A stretch of 64,000 nucleotides of DNA from Posidonia oceanica (taxonomy: Eukaryota; Streptophyta; Magnoliopsida; Alismatales; Posidoniaceae). Below the pieces are notes generated by a model. That model saw only the letters and a program-made list of their open reading frames with translations, was not told the DNA's origin and did no database searches. Position 1 is the first letter of the stretch. The number at the start of each line of letters is the position of its first letter. The position numbers were made by a program, and so were the translations under genes. The DNA lies in assembly GCA_037176725.1 (NCBI GenBank), contig JAZBRS010000020.1, positions 96,862,501 through 96,926,500 of the forward strand, given 5' to 3'. This document shows positions 20,831-30,470 of the stretch, piece after piece.

Positions 20831-21499
20831 CGGAAAAGCTGTGCGAATGCAAATGCATAGAAAAGATTAGAAGCAGAAAAAGGAGAAGCAGAACAGCGCA
20901 TGTGTGAGAACAGGCGCTGTTCAGGGCCACACAGAGTAGGTGTGAAGACCTACAAAGGGGAGGGTGAGCAAACGGAGGGATTACCACCTCTTTTGCGACC
21001 ATTTCCCACTGAACCGTTCCACGGTGTGTCTCGCATGCTGCCCAAAGCTCGCGATGCGATCGGATCGTGGAAAAGGGGGAAGAAAGTCACATTAAGTGGT
21101 AAATCCAGGGAAAACTCAACACAAAACACATAGGGAAACGCGAAATGGAGATCTGAGTTGATAGACAAGAAGAGGAGGCCCTATTCTACATGCTCAAAGA
21201 AACAGGAATCGAAAACGAGGAAAACTATGCAAACGGCATGCAAATGAATGCAATGCAGGGGTTCAGGAGGACATACCTGGAAATCCTGGAGCCTGATCTG
21301 AGATCTGCTTGGTCCATGCTGAAGAGCGCTTCGCTGCGGTCGCCTGGGCAGCTTGCTTGAGAAGATCCAACGGCCGGATCGGAAGGTATCGCAGCTTCAA
21401 GGCAGGAAAGCCAGAACAGGGGAGAAGAGCAGATCTAGGTGTTCAGGAGGTCCTAGGGGTGTGTAAAAGGTCCTCCCAGGTGAAGGGGAGCTAAAGGTG

Positions 21500-22540
21500 C
21501 TTAGTGTGTGCAAAGAGATGCGAAAATGCAAAGCTAAATGAATGCAGAATGCATGCACAAGCAAGAAGAAACAAGGGGAACAAACTTGGAAAAGACAGGA
21601 GTTCAAAAGCATTTTTGAAAAAGCAAAGGGGCTAAAACGCAAATTCTCACAAAAGATGGGGTCCACAGAGGAGGGTTTTGAAAACAGGAGAGGGCAGAGG
21701 GTTATTTTGCAAAAGACTGGGCTCAGAAAGCTAATTTGAAAAGAGGGTATGCATTGGAAGAAGTTTTGAAAACAAAAAGAAATTAGAGTGCAATTTTGGA
21801 AAAACTAGGGTCTAAAGTGCAAATTTTCCAGAAAACAGGATTCTGGGGAGTCTGGGAATGCAAGTGGAGGGTCTACATGCAATTTTGTAAGCATAGGAGC
21901 TAAGATGCAACTTTAGGGGCAAAACAGTCTTTTTACATGGTTTTTAAAAGATGCAAGGACCTATGTGTGATTTTTGAATCATGCAGGGGTCAAATATGCA
22001 ATTTTGTATGGTAAACATGCCCTGAAAACACTGATAAAGGACTGATGTGCAATTTCTGGAAAAAACAGGGGCCAAAATGCAATGCAATAGGCTAAAATGC
22101 ATGCAAAACAGTTACTGTCCATTTAAAATGGACCTAAATGCAAATGTGCAAAAATAGGAGGCAAAATATGCAATGCAGTATGCAAAAATTAAAAATAAAA
22201 CCTAAGTTTCTACAGTGCATGGACCTATATGCAAAATCAGAAACATGCAGGGATGCAGAATGCAATTTCATATGGTAAAATGCATGCAATTAAATGAACT
22301 GATTTAGGACAGGACTTATATGCAAAAATGAAAAACAGAAGGGCTAAAATGCAAAAAGTTACAACAGCACAGCACAGTAACAGGACTAGATTGCAAATAC
22401 AGAAAAGTATGAATAAAAGCTGCAATTTAGCATGGTTTTTAATTAAAAACTAAGCATATTAAAGGGACAAAGGACTGAAACGCAAAAATTAAAAAACTTA
22501 AGGCAAACATGCAATATCTGCACAGAAATCTTATAACTAA
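21500..22540 (-). repeat. Degenerate ATGCAA-rich repeat in D LTR
   Basis: A loose unit of about 80-100 bp recurs: GGACTNATATGCAA, then AAACAGGGGC, AAAATGCAAT, TATGGTAAAATGCATG. At least seven passes are visible, for example near 21950, 22040, 22210, 22310, 22380 and 22465. It is dense in TGCAT/ATGCA. Copies occur at 42165-43205 and, more diverged, in E (59780-60700). Confidence 0.65.
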
Positions 22541-24099
22541 GAAAATAAATGCACAGTAATGCCGGCGGTGGCTGGCACTGTAGCAGTGAGCCACCGGCGC
22601 TCACCACCACCGACACAGGGGGCTTGGGGAGGCGCGAGACGGCGGAGGACGTAGCCGGCGACCGTGCGGAGCTCTGGGAACCGTCGGAAGTCCGTTCTGC
22701 TGGGTGGAGCATCCGGAGATCAGGGGACCGGCGCCGGAGAAGACGGGAAGACCGGTGAGCTGCAGGAGCGTCTGGAAGGCTTGGAAGCTTACTTCTAAGG
22801 GGCTGAGAAGCAACAGGGGGAGAAGAGAGAGCGGGGAAGGTAAGAAAATACCTGTGTCCGTGTCTGGAGCGTCCTCCCGACCTCAGCAGTATCGGGGCTG
22901 GCCGGCGAAGTTCATGCGGTTGCAGCGGCGACTGTCGGGCGCTCGCGGAGGTTGGGGCTGGCTCAGAGCAAGCTTCCGGTGCTTCCCAGACGTCCAGACG
23001 CGAGCTCCGAAGCTCGGGCAGCGATTCGGCACTTTTTGGGTTCAGCAGAGTGACTGGAGGTGGGGGGGAAGTGTTGCTGCTCGTCTGGTTGGATGGAACC
23101 TTCCGGGAGGTTGCTGGAGGTCCGGGAAGTGATTTTGGATGGTTGGTTTGCTGTTCTGGAGAGTGTAGAGGGAGATTGAAAGCGGGTTTGATTTCTGGTC
23201 CAGAGGAGGGGTAAGTGTTTGTTGTGGAGTTTGTGGTCTGTGGTGGAGGATAGGGCTGAAGGTCAGGTGCTTCTGAAAGGTGGAGGTCAGGCGAGTAACT
23301 TAGGAAGATTTGGGGAGAAATGGAGTTCAGTGGTGGTGGGAATTCCGAAATGGGTTGGAGTTGGCTTCTGTTGGTGCTCTGCGGTGGATTCAGGTGAACT
23401 GGGGTGGTTCTGAGGGGTGGAATGGCCGGGAAATGGTGGGAGGGGATTGCTGGTTTTCTGGGTGAACTTGGGGGATCAAAATGGAAGGGAATTCGAGGCT
23501 GGAACGGGCTGGTTTCAGAGGAGAAAGAAGGGGAAGTTCTACTGAAAATCAGAGGGAGAAGAAAGGGGAGTTTGCTTGGGAATTCTCTGGATTTCTCAGC
23601 TCTCTCTCTCGGACGGCAAAAAAAGGCAATGAAGGGGGTCGAATGGCTGGTTTTTATCTGGAGGAGGCTGGCTGCTGGCGCGCTGGGAATTTTTGAATTC
23701 AACCGGCGGCCACTGCAGCAGAGGAGACTGATGCCGGCGAGACGACAGGCATTGATTGCCTCCCGGAAAGCCGCTGAGATGAAGGAGGAGCGGCGAGCTG
23801 CTGTTGGTGATTGGATGGAAGCTCGAATTTCAAATGGAGGAGGGAACTCTGTTGCAGCTCGCGGGAGAAAGCCGGTGGAGAAAATGCAGAAGGTTGAGGA
23901 AGAAGAAGGAGAGGCGTGGGCCGGACTGCTGCGGGCCGAAGGAAAAAAAAGAAATAAAAGAAAAAAAGAAAAACGGGCTGGATTGGGCCCAGTAAGGAAA
24001 GGAAAGAAAGAAAAAGAGAAGTAAGAAAAAAGAGAGGGTAGAATGGGGAAATAAAATTAGTAAAAATGAACTAAAAATAAACAAAAATATTAGAAAGGT

Positions 24100-24880
24100 T
24101 GTGATGTGAATTAGGGTTTTAATTAAATTTTTTAATGGCCATTTTGAGTTGATTAATGTGTTTTGGGCTTGATTAGGGTTTTAGGGTTTTGGTTTTGCTT
24201 TTAATTAGTGTTCACTTGATTAAATGCTTGTTAAACCTTTTTTAAATTGTTTTAAAAATTGCGTTTCCCTTGTTGGACACTTAGGATATTGATTAGGATT
24301 TTTTAGGATTTATTTTCGTATTAATCAGGGTTGTTTTCAGGTTTTTAAGTTTTAGTCTTCTTAGGGTTTTTCCTTTCTTAAGTCTTTTAAATTATGCTTT
24401 GATTTTTACTTGTTGATTTTTCTTGAGATTTTTTTTAGTTAGATATTTCTGGTCTGATAGGGTGTTTTTAAATCTTTTAAGTGTGTTTTTCTTTTCCCTT
24501 TTTTAATTAAGTTTTTATGTTGTTTTTTCTTAGGTTTGTTAGGTTAAGTCTTTTTGTTTCTTTAATTACTTGTTTTAGTGTTTGTTTTTTAATTCTTCTT
24601 TTTAGGGTTTGTTTTTTAATTCTTTTGATGGGGTTTTTACTTTTGGTGGGTTTTGGTTTTATTTTAGTTTTTTCCTTGATTTTTCAGTGTTTTCTTTTGA
24701 TTTGTTTTGCATTTTTTAGCTTACATGCTTGGTTTTCCTTTTAGTTTGATTTAGTTAAGTTTAGGTTTTTAATTGCTTGTTTAATGTTTTTTAATTGTTT
24801 TTCTTAGGGTTCTGATTTGTTTCTTTTATGTTTTGGGGTTTTACAGATTTTTAGGGGTTTTTATGGATTTTTGCAAGAGA
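24100..24880 (-). other. T-rich LTR block with telo-box-like words
   Basis: TTAGGGTTT (AAACCCTAA on the element's strand) occurs at least five times between 24112 and 24603. This resembles the telo-box seen near plant transcription starts. It is not a telomere array. The same block is at 44765-45545 and, diverged, at 61800-62560 in E. Confidence 0.5.
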
Positions 24881-25544
24881 AGGCAAAGGAAAAGAGAAGG
24901 AAGAAGGAAAAGGGAAAAAGAGGGAAATAAAAGGAAAAGAGATAGGTTGGAGAGAAATGATTTTTAAAATTCAGGAAAAAGGCTAAAAATAAAGTAAAAC
25001 TAGGAATAAGGTAGAGAAGGGATAGAAGTAAAAAGGGGGCCCACAGTCAGGCCAGAAAAAGGGCAAAAAGGGGATGAAAAGAGAGATGATAATCAGGAGA
25101 GAGAGAGGAGAGAGAAAATGATAATCCTAGAGAGAGAAAAGGATAATTTGGATGAAAGGGGGTCTTAAGGGTCTTGGAATGAGGTGAAAATTGCTGAGTG
25201 GGCAGTCTAGGATTTGAGGTGTTGGTCCTGAAGTTTTGGTTTGATTCTAAGAAGGTTTTGGAGGGGTTTCAAGGTGTAGAAAAAGGGGAGTTTTGCCTAG
25301 GTTTTCTAGGGTTTTTGGGAATGGTCTAGGTTTAGAAATTTCTAGGTTCTTGGGTAGGCTTGCTAAGTGGGTGTTGGCAGGTTTTCCTATGGGTTTTGGT
25401 CAGGTTTTGAGCTTGGGAAGAGGGGTAAAGGCTTAGGTCAAGATGGGCTGATTTTGAAGGGTAAAGAAGAGGATTAGGGTTTGGTTTTGGTTTGGGTTTG
25501 AGTCCAGCAATCACTAGGAAGGCTCTAAGGATCCAAGCCTGCCA

Positions 25545-25628
25545 AGATGGGGTGTCAACAGATGCCCCTCCCTGAGCAAGGTCAAGCGGAGCGAGGCCGC
25601 TGCTCAGGGTTGACAAGACACCCCATCT
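25545..25628 (-). promoter_or_regulatory. Element D polypurine tract in a stem-loop
   Basis: On minus the tract GGGAGGGGCATC abuts the 3' LTR. Three helices enclose it: AGATGGGG with CCCCATCT (25545-25552 with 25621-25628), TGTCAAC with GTTGACA (25553-25559 with 25609-25615) and CCTGAGC with GCTCAGG (25571-25577 with 25602-25608). The tract and LTR edge form an asymmetric bulge. Confidence 0.78.
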
Positions 25629-26104
25629 GACCGACGGGAGCAGCGGGTTGCTATGGGCGTGAGCTACTTATTCGACGGATGCACCGAAGATCGTAGCCCG
25701 TTGCCGCAATGCAAGATGCTAGGTGCAGATGGATGCTGTGCAGTGCGATGCATGCTGATGCAAATGCAATGCAAGAAGTTAGCATAAAAGTTAGTGCAGC
25801 TAGAATAGATGCTGATGCTGTGCAAGTGATGGTGATGATGTTAAAGTAATATGCAGTGCTAGCTGAGGAAGTGCTAAGATGATGCAAGAGGAATGATAAA
25901 AAGGCGCGATGTGGCGCGAGGATCTGGCAGGGAGGCCAGACTTGCGCGACAAAGCGAGGGAAAAACAGGATGCAGCCTGTCCCCGCCCGGGGAGCAAGCT
26001 AGCAGAAAAGAAAAAAGGGTGCGAGGGGAGAGAGGCCAACTCTCCTACTGCAAAAAAGGGGTTTGCGTGACTTTGCCTTCCTGGGACAAGGCCACGCCGA
26101 AAAA

Positions 26105-26620
26105 GGTGATAAGGTGACGGGCTTATCGTCCGGATAGTTTACGGTCCTATCAACCGGGAGTGATAGTTTAGGTTATCAGCCTGGAACGATAGTTTAGGTT
26201 ATCAGCCTAGAGCAGTTGTGAGTGATAGTTACTGGATATCAGCCGTATAACATGGTTGTGTGGGATAGTTTACAGTCCTATCAACTGGCGGATAGTTTAC
26301 AGACCTATCAACTGGCGGATAGTTTACAGACCTATCAACTGACGGATAGTTTACAGACCTATCAACTGGAAGCCACAAACCATGAGTGATAGTTACTGGG
26401 TATCAGCCGTATAACGCAAATGCCGGATAGTTTACAGTCCTATCAACTGGAGCGATAGTTTACAGACCTATCAACTGGCGGATAGTTTACAGTCCTATCA
26501 ACTGGAAACGGCATTGCGAGGGACAGTTACTGGGTGTCAGCCGTATAACATGATTGCGCGTGATAGTTTAGGATATCAGCCTGAGCAGATAGTTTAGGAT
26601 ATCAGCCTGAGAGTGCTTGA
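26105..26620 (-). repeat. GATAG/CTATC hairpin array in D
   Basis: At least seven copies of GATAGTTTACAGNCCTATC followed by AACTGG, mixed with GATAGTTACTGGRTATCAGCC and GATAGTTTAGGNTATCAGCC. In each, GATA(G) pairs with (C)TATC around a short loop. Confidence 0.85.
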
Positions 26621-27195
26621 TTGATTGTTTGATAAGAGGGGATGAGATCATGATGAGATAAAGAGGGGATGAGATCATGATGAGAGTTATTGCTAAAGAG
26701 GGGGATGAGATCATGATGAGAGTTACTGCTAAAGAGGGGATGAGATCATGATGAGATAAAGAGGGGATGAGATCATGATGAGAGTTATTGCTAAGTAGGG
26801 GATGAGATCATGATGAGAGTTACTGCTAAAGAGGGGATGAGATCATGATGAGATAAAGAGGGGGATGAGGTAATGATGAGAATTACTGCTAAAGAGGGGA
26901 TGAGATCATGATGAGAGTTACTGCTAAAGAGGGGATGAGATCATGATGAGATAAAGAGGGGGATGAGGTAATGATGAGATAAAGAGGGGGATGAGGTAAT
27001 GATGAGAATGATTGATTGATAAGATATCGGACTTATCGGCCGGCAAAGAGGGGATGAGGTAATGATGAGATAAAGAGGGGGATGAGGTAATGATGAGAAT
27101 GATTGATTGATAAGATATCGGACTTATCGGCCGGCAAAGAGGGGATGAGGTAATGATGAGATAAAGAGGGGATGAGGTAATGATGAGAAGAAATC
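26620..27195 (-). repeat. Minisatellite AAAGAGGGGATGAGATCATGA
   Basis: More than a dozen imperfect copies of a unit built from AAAGAGGGGATGAG, then RTMATGATGAGA, with or without RTTAYTGCT. Higher-order doubling is visible, for example two copies of a block ending GATATCGGACTTATCGGC near 27025 and 27120. Confidence 0.88.
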
Positions 27196-27263
27196 ATCCT
27201 ATGACACCAGGAATATCATAGGGGAGAGAGGGGAAGAATGATACCGAGGGGCGATCAAAAGAT

Positions 27264-27292
27264 GCCCCTGGTGTCGGGATGACACCAGGGGC
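27264..27292. repeat. 12-bp inverted repeat, counterpart of 19594-19627
   Basis: GCCCCTGGTGTC and GACACCAGGGGC flank GGGAT. The downstream phrase (CAACGCGTCCTTGGCATC) matches the one after the C hairpin (CGAAGCGCCCCTAGCATC), so the two hairpins are homologous. Confidence 0.82.
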
Positions 27293-27776
27293 TGGCCAAC
27301 GCGTCCTTGGCATCGAAAGCAGAGGGTGATGACAAGATTGTCGTGCTTGTCAGACGAGTAGTTTGGGGTACCAGCCCGCTGGGGACTCAGCTGGGGATGA
27401 TCAGCTGAGGAGGATGACAGGTTGACGGACCTTTCGCCGAGCAGTTTGGGGTACCAGCCCGTAGGGGACGATGATCCAGCTGGAGGCGATCAGCTGGGGA
27501 CGCCAGATGGCGTAGCTCGACGACACGGGTCCGCAGATGCTCCGGACTCCAGATTGGGTGCTGAGGACTTTGCTGCGTTGTGATGTCTGCAAGTCTGGTT
27601 AGAGGGCCCAAGATGGTGATGATAATGATATGCAATACAGCAAAGAATCTTGATGTGCAAGCAGAAAGCAGAAATAGTTTTTTTCATTGATAAAGCTTGG
27701 TGAGTACAATGCCTGTGGCAGGCCAGAAATGTACAGCATAGTCTGAAAGAAGACCATATGATGGTTGCACAAGGGC

Positions 27777-28979
27777 CTAGTCAACTCGGGCCTTCTTCGA
27801 CTGCCGGGAGTCGGGAAACAAAGGGCCGCCTGGCGGAATTTCAGTGATAGGCCAGAGCTGTCGGACTTCAGCTTCATACTCAGGGGTGCATCCTACACCT
27901 CTCACAGCTGCAATGTCTGTAGATTGGACCCCATGCTGCATCAGACTAGCAAGCTTCTTGGTTGGGGCAGTTGTGCTGAGAGGGTACATCTGTAGAAGCT
28001 GGGGCGCTGTACTGTCAATGAAGGCGCCCTGCCGGAAGCCGAACTGGCGCATGACCCTAATTGGATGGTACTCTACGCCTGCTGTGAAACCTGGAAGAAT
28101 GATCAGCCGCATGTCACGCGCGCTGAAGAAGATAGTGAATGGCTCTACTGCAGAGGGGACAATACGCCAGGTTATAGCGTCGTCAGTCAGTGCTGACAGC
28201 CTCTCGTATTCTTCTTTGACGCTCTTTTCTGTCTTGGCACGGGCGCTGCTGCAGTAGGCTTCAAAGGCATGCACTTGAGGGCGCAAGAGGTTCGTCTCTA
28301 AGTGCGCAGTCAGCCAGACTTGTATGAGTGCTCCGCAACCGTGGAAGTGGCGGCAGCGATGAGAGATGCGGTCCAGCCCGCGATAGGTCTCTACCAGGAC
28401 AACTGGTGCCAGGTCTATGTGCTGGGTCACCACAGTTAATGCAATTTCTGCAACCTCAATGGCCACCGTTAGTCGGCCATGAGTAAAGATCAGCTCGCCC
28501 AGGAAGCAGATAACAAATCCTTGGAGCCACAGCTCATCTCCGAGTTCTACGCGCTTGTTCAAGATATCATCGAAGGGCGCAAGGCGAAGCATAGGTTCAG
28601 GCCCACTGGTGCAGATTAGTTTCTGTTGGCAGGTTCAAGTGGGGAGCCCAGTTAGCTGGCTCAGGACCTTGAGATATCCATCCCGCCTCATGAAAACAGG
28701 CGGCCCCAGGATCTTGGAAAAGCCGCAGATCCGACGCACCTCTTCCAGTGTAGGTGTCAGCTCAGTCTTGTTGAAATGGAAGACATGATGCGCCGGCTTC
28801 CAGAATCTTGCGGCGGCACACAGAAGGTGGCGGCTGACCTCCACATCAGCAGCCTTCAGCAGCTTGGTTGGTATGCCCCACAGGCGCAGCTGTTCACAGT
28901 CTTGTAGAGTGAGCCTGCTGATCCATTCTCGCAGGGCTTCCGAGCAGTGTGCAGGAGTTAGCAGAGTTGGAAAGCCCAT
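27777..28979 (-). pseudogene. PMD/DUF7745-like gene downstream of D pol, one stop
   Basis: The frame is 401 codons from ATG at 28979. The N-terminal part has CAAARFWKPAHHVFHFNKTE and TPTLEEVRRICGF, typical of DUF7745/PMD proteins of plants. The C-terminal part has APFDDILNKRVELGDE, LAPVVLVETYRGLDR and HFHGCGALIQVWLTAHLE. It ends in a basic tail (QSKKARVD). A single in-frame TGA at 28635-28637 splits it. It lies after pol in the same orientation, unlike the antisense pair in element A. Function in the element is unknown; PMD-like accessory genes are known in Tat elements. Confidence 0.75.
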
Positions 28980-30470
28980 TGCGGTGATCGCAGAGACAGG
29001 CAGATAGCTGCAGAAGCTTGAAAGTACCTGCTATCAATAAACAGTCAGATCCCGCAGGCGTATATTCTTTGACAATAAACAGAAACTGAGGCTGATAAAG
29101 TAGTTCCATATGTATTCAGCAGTTGATAACAGAACATGGCAGTTAAGCACAGATAAGCAAAGGAGATATGCAGCGGTCTTGCTGACACGGGGGCGAGGGC
29201 CGGCAGGAGATCTGGACCAGCGCAGTTCGAGTGTCGTCGATGCGCTCTGCTGGGGAGGAGTACTGTCTCAGGGCCGAAGCGCGTTGCAGAGCGGGAGAAA
29301 TTGATAAGAAAAGGGATGATAGAAGAAGATGCATGTATGCATGATGCAGGTGATATGCTTATGAAGATGAGTAGTATGCTTAGATGAATGAGCATGCTTG
29401 GATAAATGAGTATGCTTGGATAGGTGAGTATGCCTGGATAGAATGAGTATGCTTGGATGCCCTCAGCATACAGAGTGCTTTAGTGCCTGCTGCGAAGGAA
29501 GGGAGTGGTCCCTAACTCACTGGGCCCTACCTAGACTCTTGGCTTGCTGGTGGCTCTCCGGAACGGGTTGTTGGCATTATACAGGTGGTGGTGTGGTGAG
29601 GACAGGCTATTGGCCAAACTCTCAGGACCTACACCTATTCTTTCAGCTCTCTTTTTTTGATTGATTTCTCCCTCATAGGTGTGCAGTCTTTCTCTGCCCC
29701 TAACTAGGAGAAGGTGAGTGTTTGCTCTTAGGAGGATGTGGTAGACCCTCTTAGGCTTGACATGCTGGGGATCTCTAGTGAGGCATGGGGGATAATGGTG
29801 CCTGTGTTTTTCGGGCTACATTTTGCCTTTTTTCTTGTTTTTTGCTTTGCTTGCTTTTTTTTTCCTTTTTTTTTTTTGGTTTTTGTTCTATCTCTTTTCT
29901 CTTTTTTTTTTTGCTTGTTGTTTTGCTTTTCTCTTTTTTTTTCAGGCTTTTGCTATCCCCATTTTGGTGGCAAAAGGAGGGTGTTTGAAATGTAATGGAT
30001 TTAGGTTTTGGGTCTGCTGTGTGATGGGTAGAAGGAGCAGGGTTAGACTGCACACCCCTATCTCTAGGGCCGGCTTCTGTCTTCGTCTTCTGTTCCTTGG
30101 ATGTGCCCAAACCTAGGTGTCTACTCTCACTCTTTTTCAGACTCACATCCTAGCATTTTTTCTCCCTCAGGGGTGTATGTCCTTGCGAGATTAGGCGGTT
30201 CGCCTATCCTCGTTGGCGGTGGCTCCCTCACTAGCTAAGACATCTGAGTAGTGCCAGGTGAGGCAGGGTGACTCTTTCCAGAGCAGGCAAGCACTTCCGG
30301 TTTTCATCACCGGGCCAAAGATACAATGCTTGGGAGGATGACGATGATGATTTTGGAGAGAGAGAATGCAAGAGTTGAAAGGATGACGACGATGATTTGA
30401 ATAGATGTGGCAAGAGGCGAGAATGCAAGTGCAAGTGGGAGAAGGGCATCTGCAACGGGGCCACTTTCGG
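28980..30470 (-). other. Element D spacer between the PMD-like gene and pol
   Basis: No convincing gene. It has an 18-20-bp tandem repeat (29365-29460), a long T-rich tract on + (about 29815-29945, polypurine on the element's strand) and an inverted repeat TAGGCG-GTT-CGCCTA near 30194. Hydrophobic frames over the T tract are composition artefacts. Confidence 0.7.
29365..29460 (-). repeat. Short tandem repeat, unit TGAGTATGCTTGGATA
   Basis: Five imperfect units of 18-20 bp: variants of ATGAGTATGCTTGGATA. Confidence 0.75.

Larger units (their letters stand above)
19928..25560 (-). repeat. Element D 3' LTR, 5633 bp
   Basis: Blocks in + order: a core shared with other LTR families (19928-20312), a hairpin minisatellite (20550-20830), an ATGCAA-rich degenerate repeat (21500-22540), a GC-rich part (22550-24000), a T-rich part with AGGGTTTT words (24100-24880) and a purine-rich end. 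Transcription would run on minus. I could not place the TATA box. Long open frames inside lack ATG and are not annotated as genes. Confidence 0.96.
25629..27640 (-). other. Element D 3' non-coding region
   Basis: No gene. It contains the hairpin array (26105-26620), a minisatellite (26620-27195), a conserved hairpin (27264-27292) and unique sequence. It parallels C's 18006-19922, which ties C and D together. Confidence 0.75.

Noticed and set aside
20431..21002. Cys/Phe/Arg-rich repetitive frames on minus in the D LTR
   Set aside because: They are the translation of the GGCAC/GTGCC minisatellite in three frames; no protein family is recognisable.
22443..23702. A 419-codon Pro/Ser-rich open frame on minus in the D LTR, also at 43108-44367, and a 206-codon frame on + in the same place
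   Set aside because: The minus frame begins with TTG and has no ATG until near its end. The block is GC-rich, which favours long open frames by chance. The match between copies only reflects that both are the same LTR.
24100..24880. Interstitial telomere repeat
   Set aside because: AGGGTTTT words are scattered among other T-rich text and do not form a TTTAGGG array.
29738..30116. Very hydrophobic Phe/Leu-rich frames that look like membrane proteins
   Set aside because: They arise from a T-rich tract read in several frames at once. There is no start context or homologous domain, and the antiparallel Lys-rich frames are equally open.
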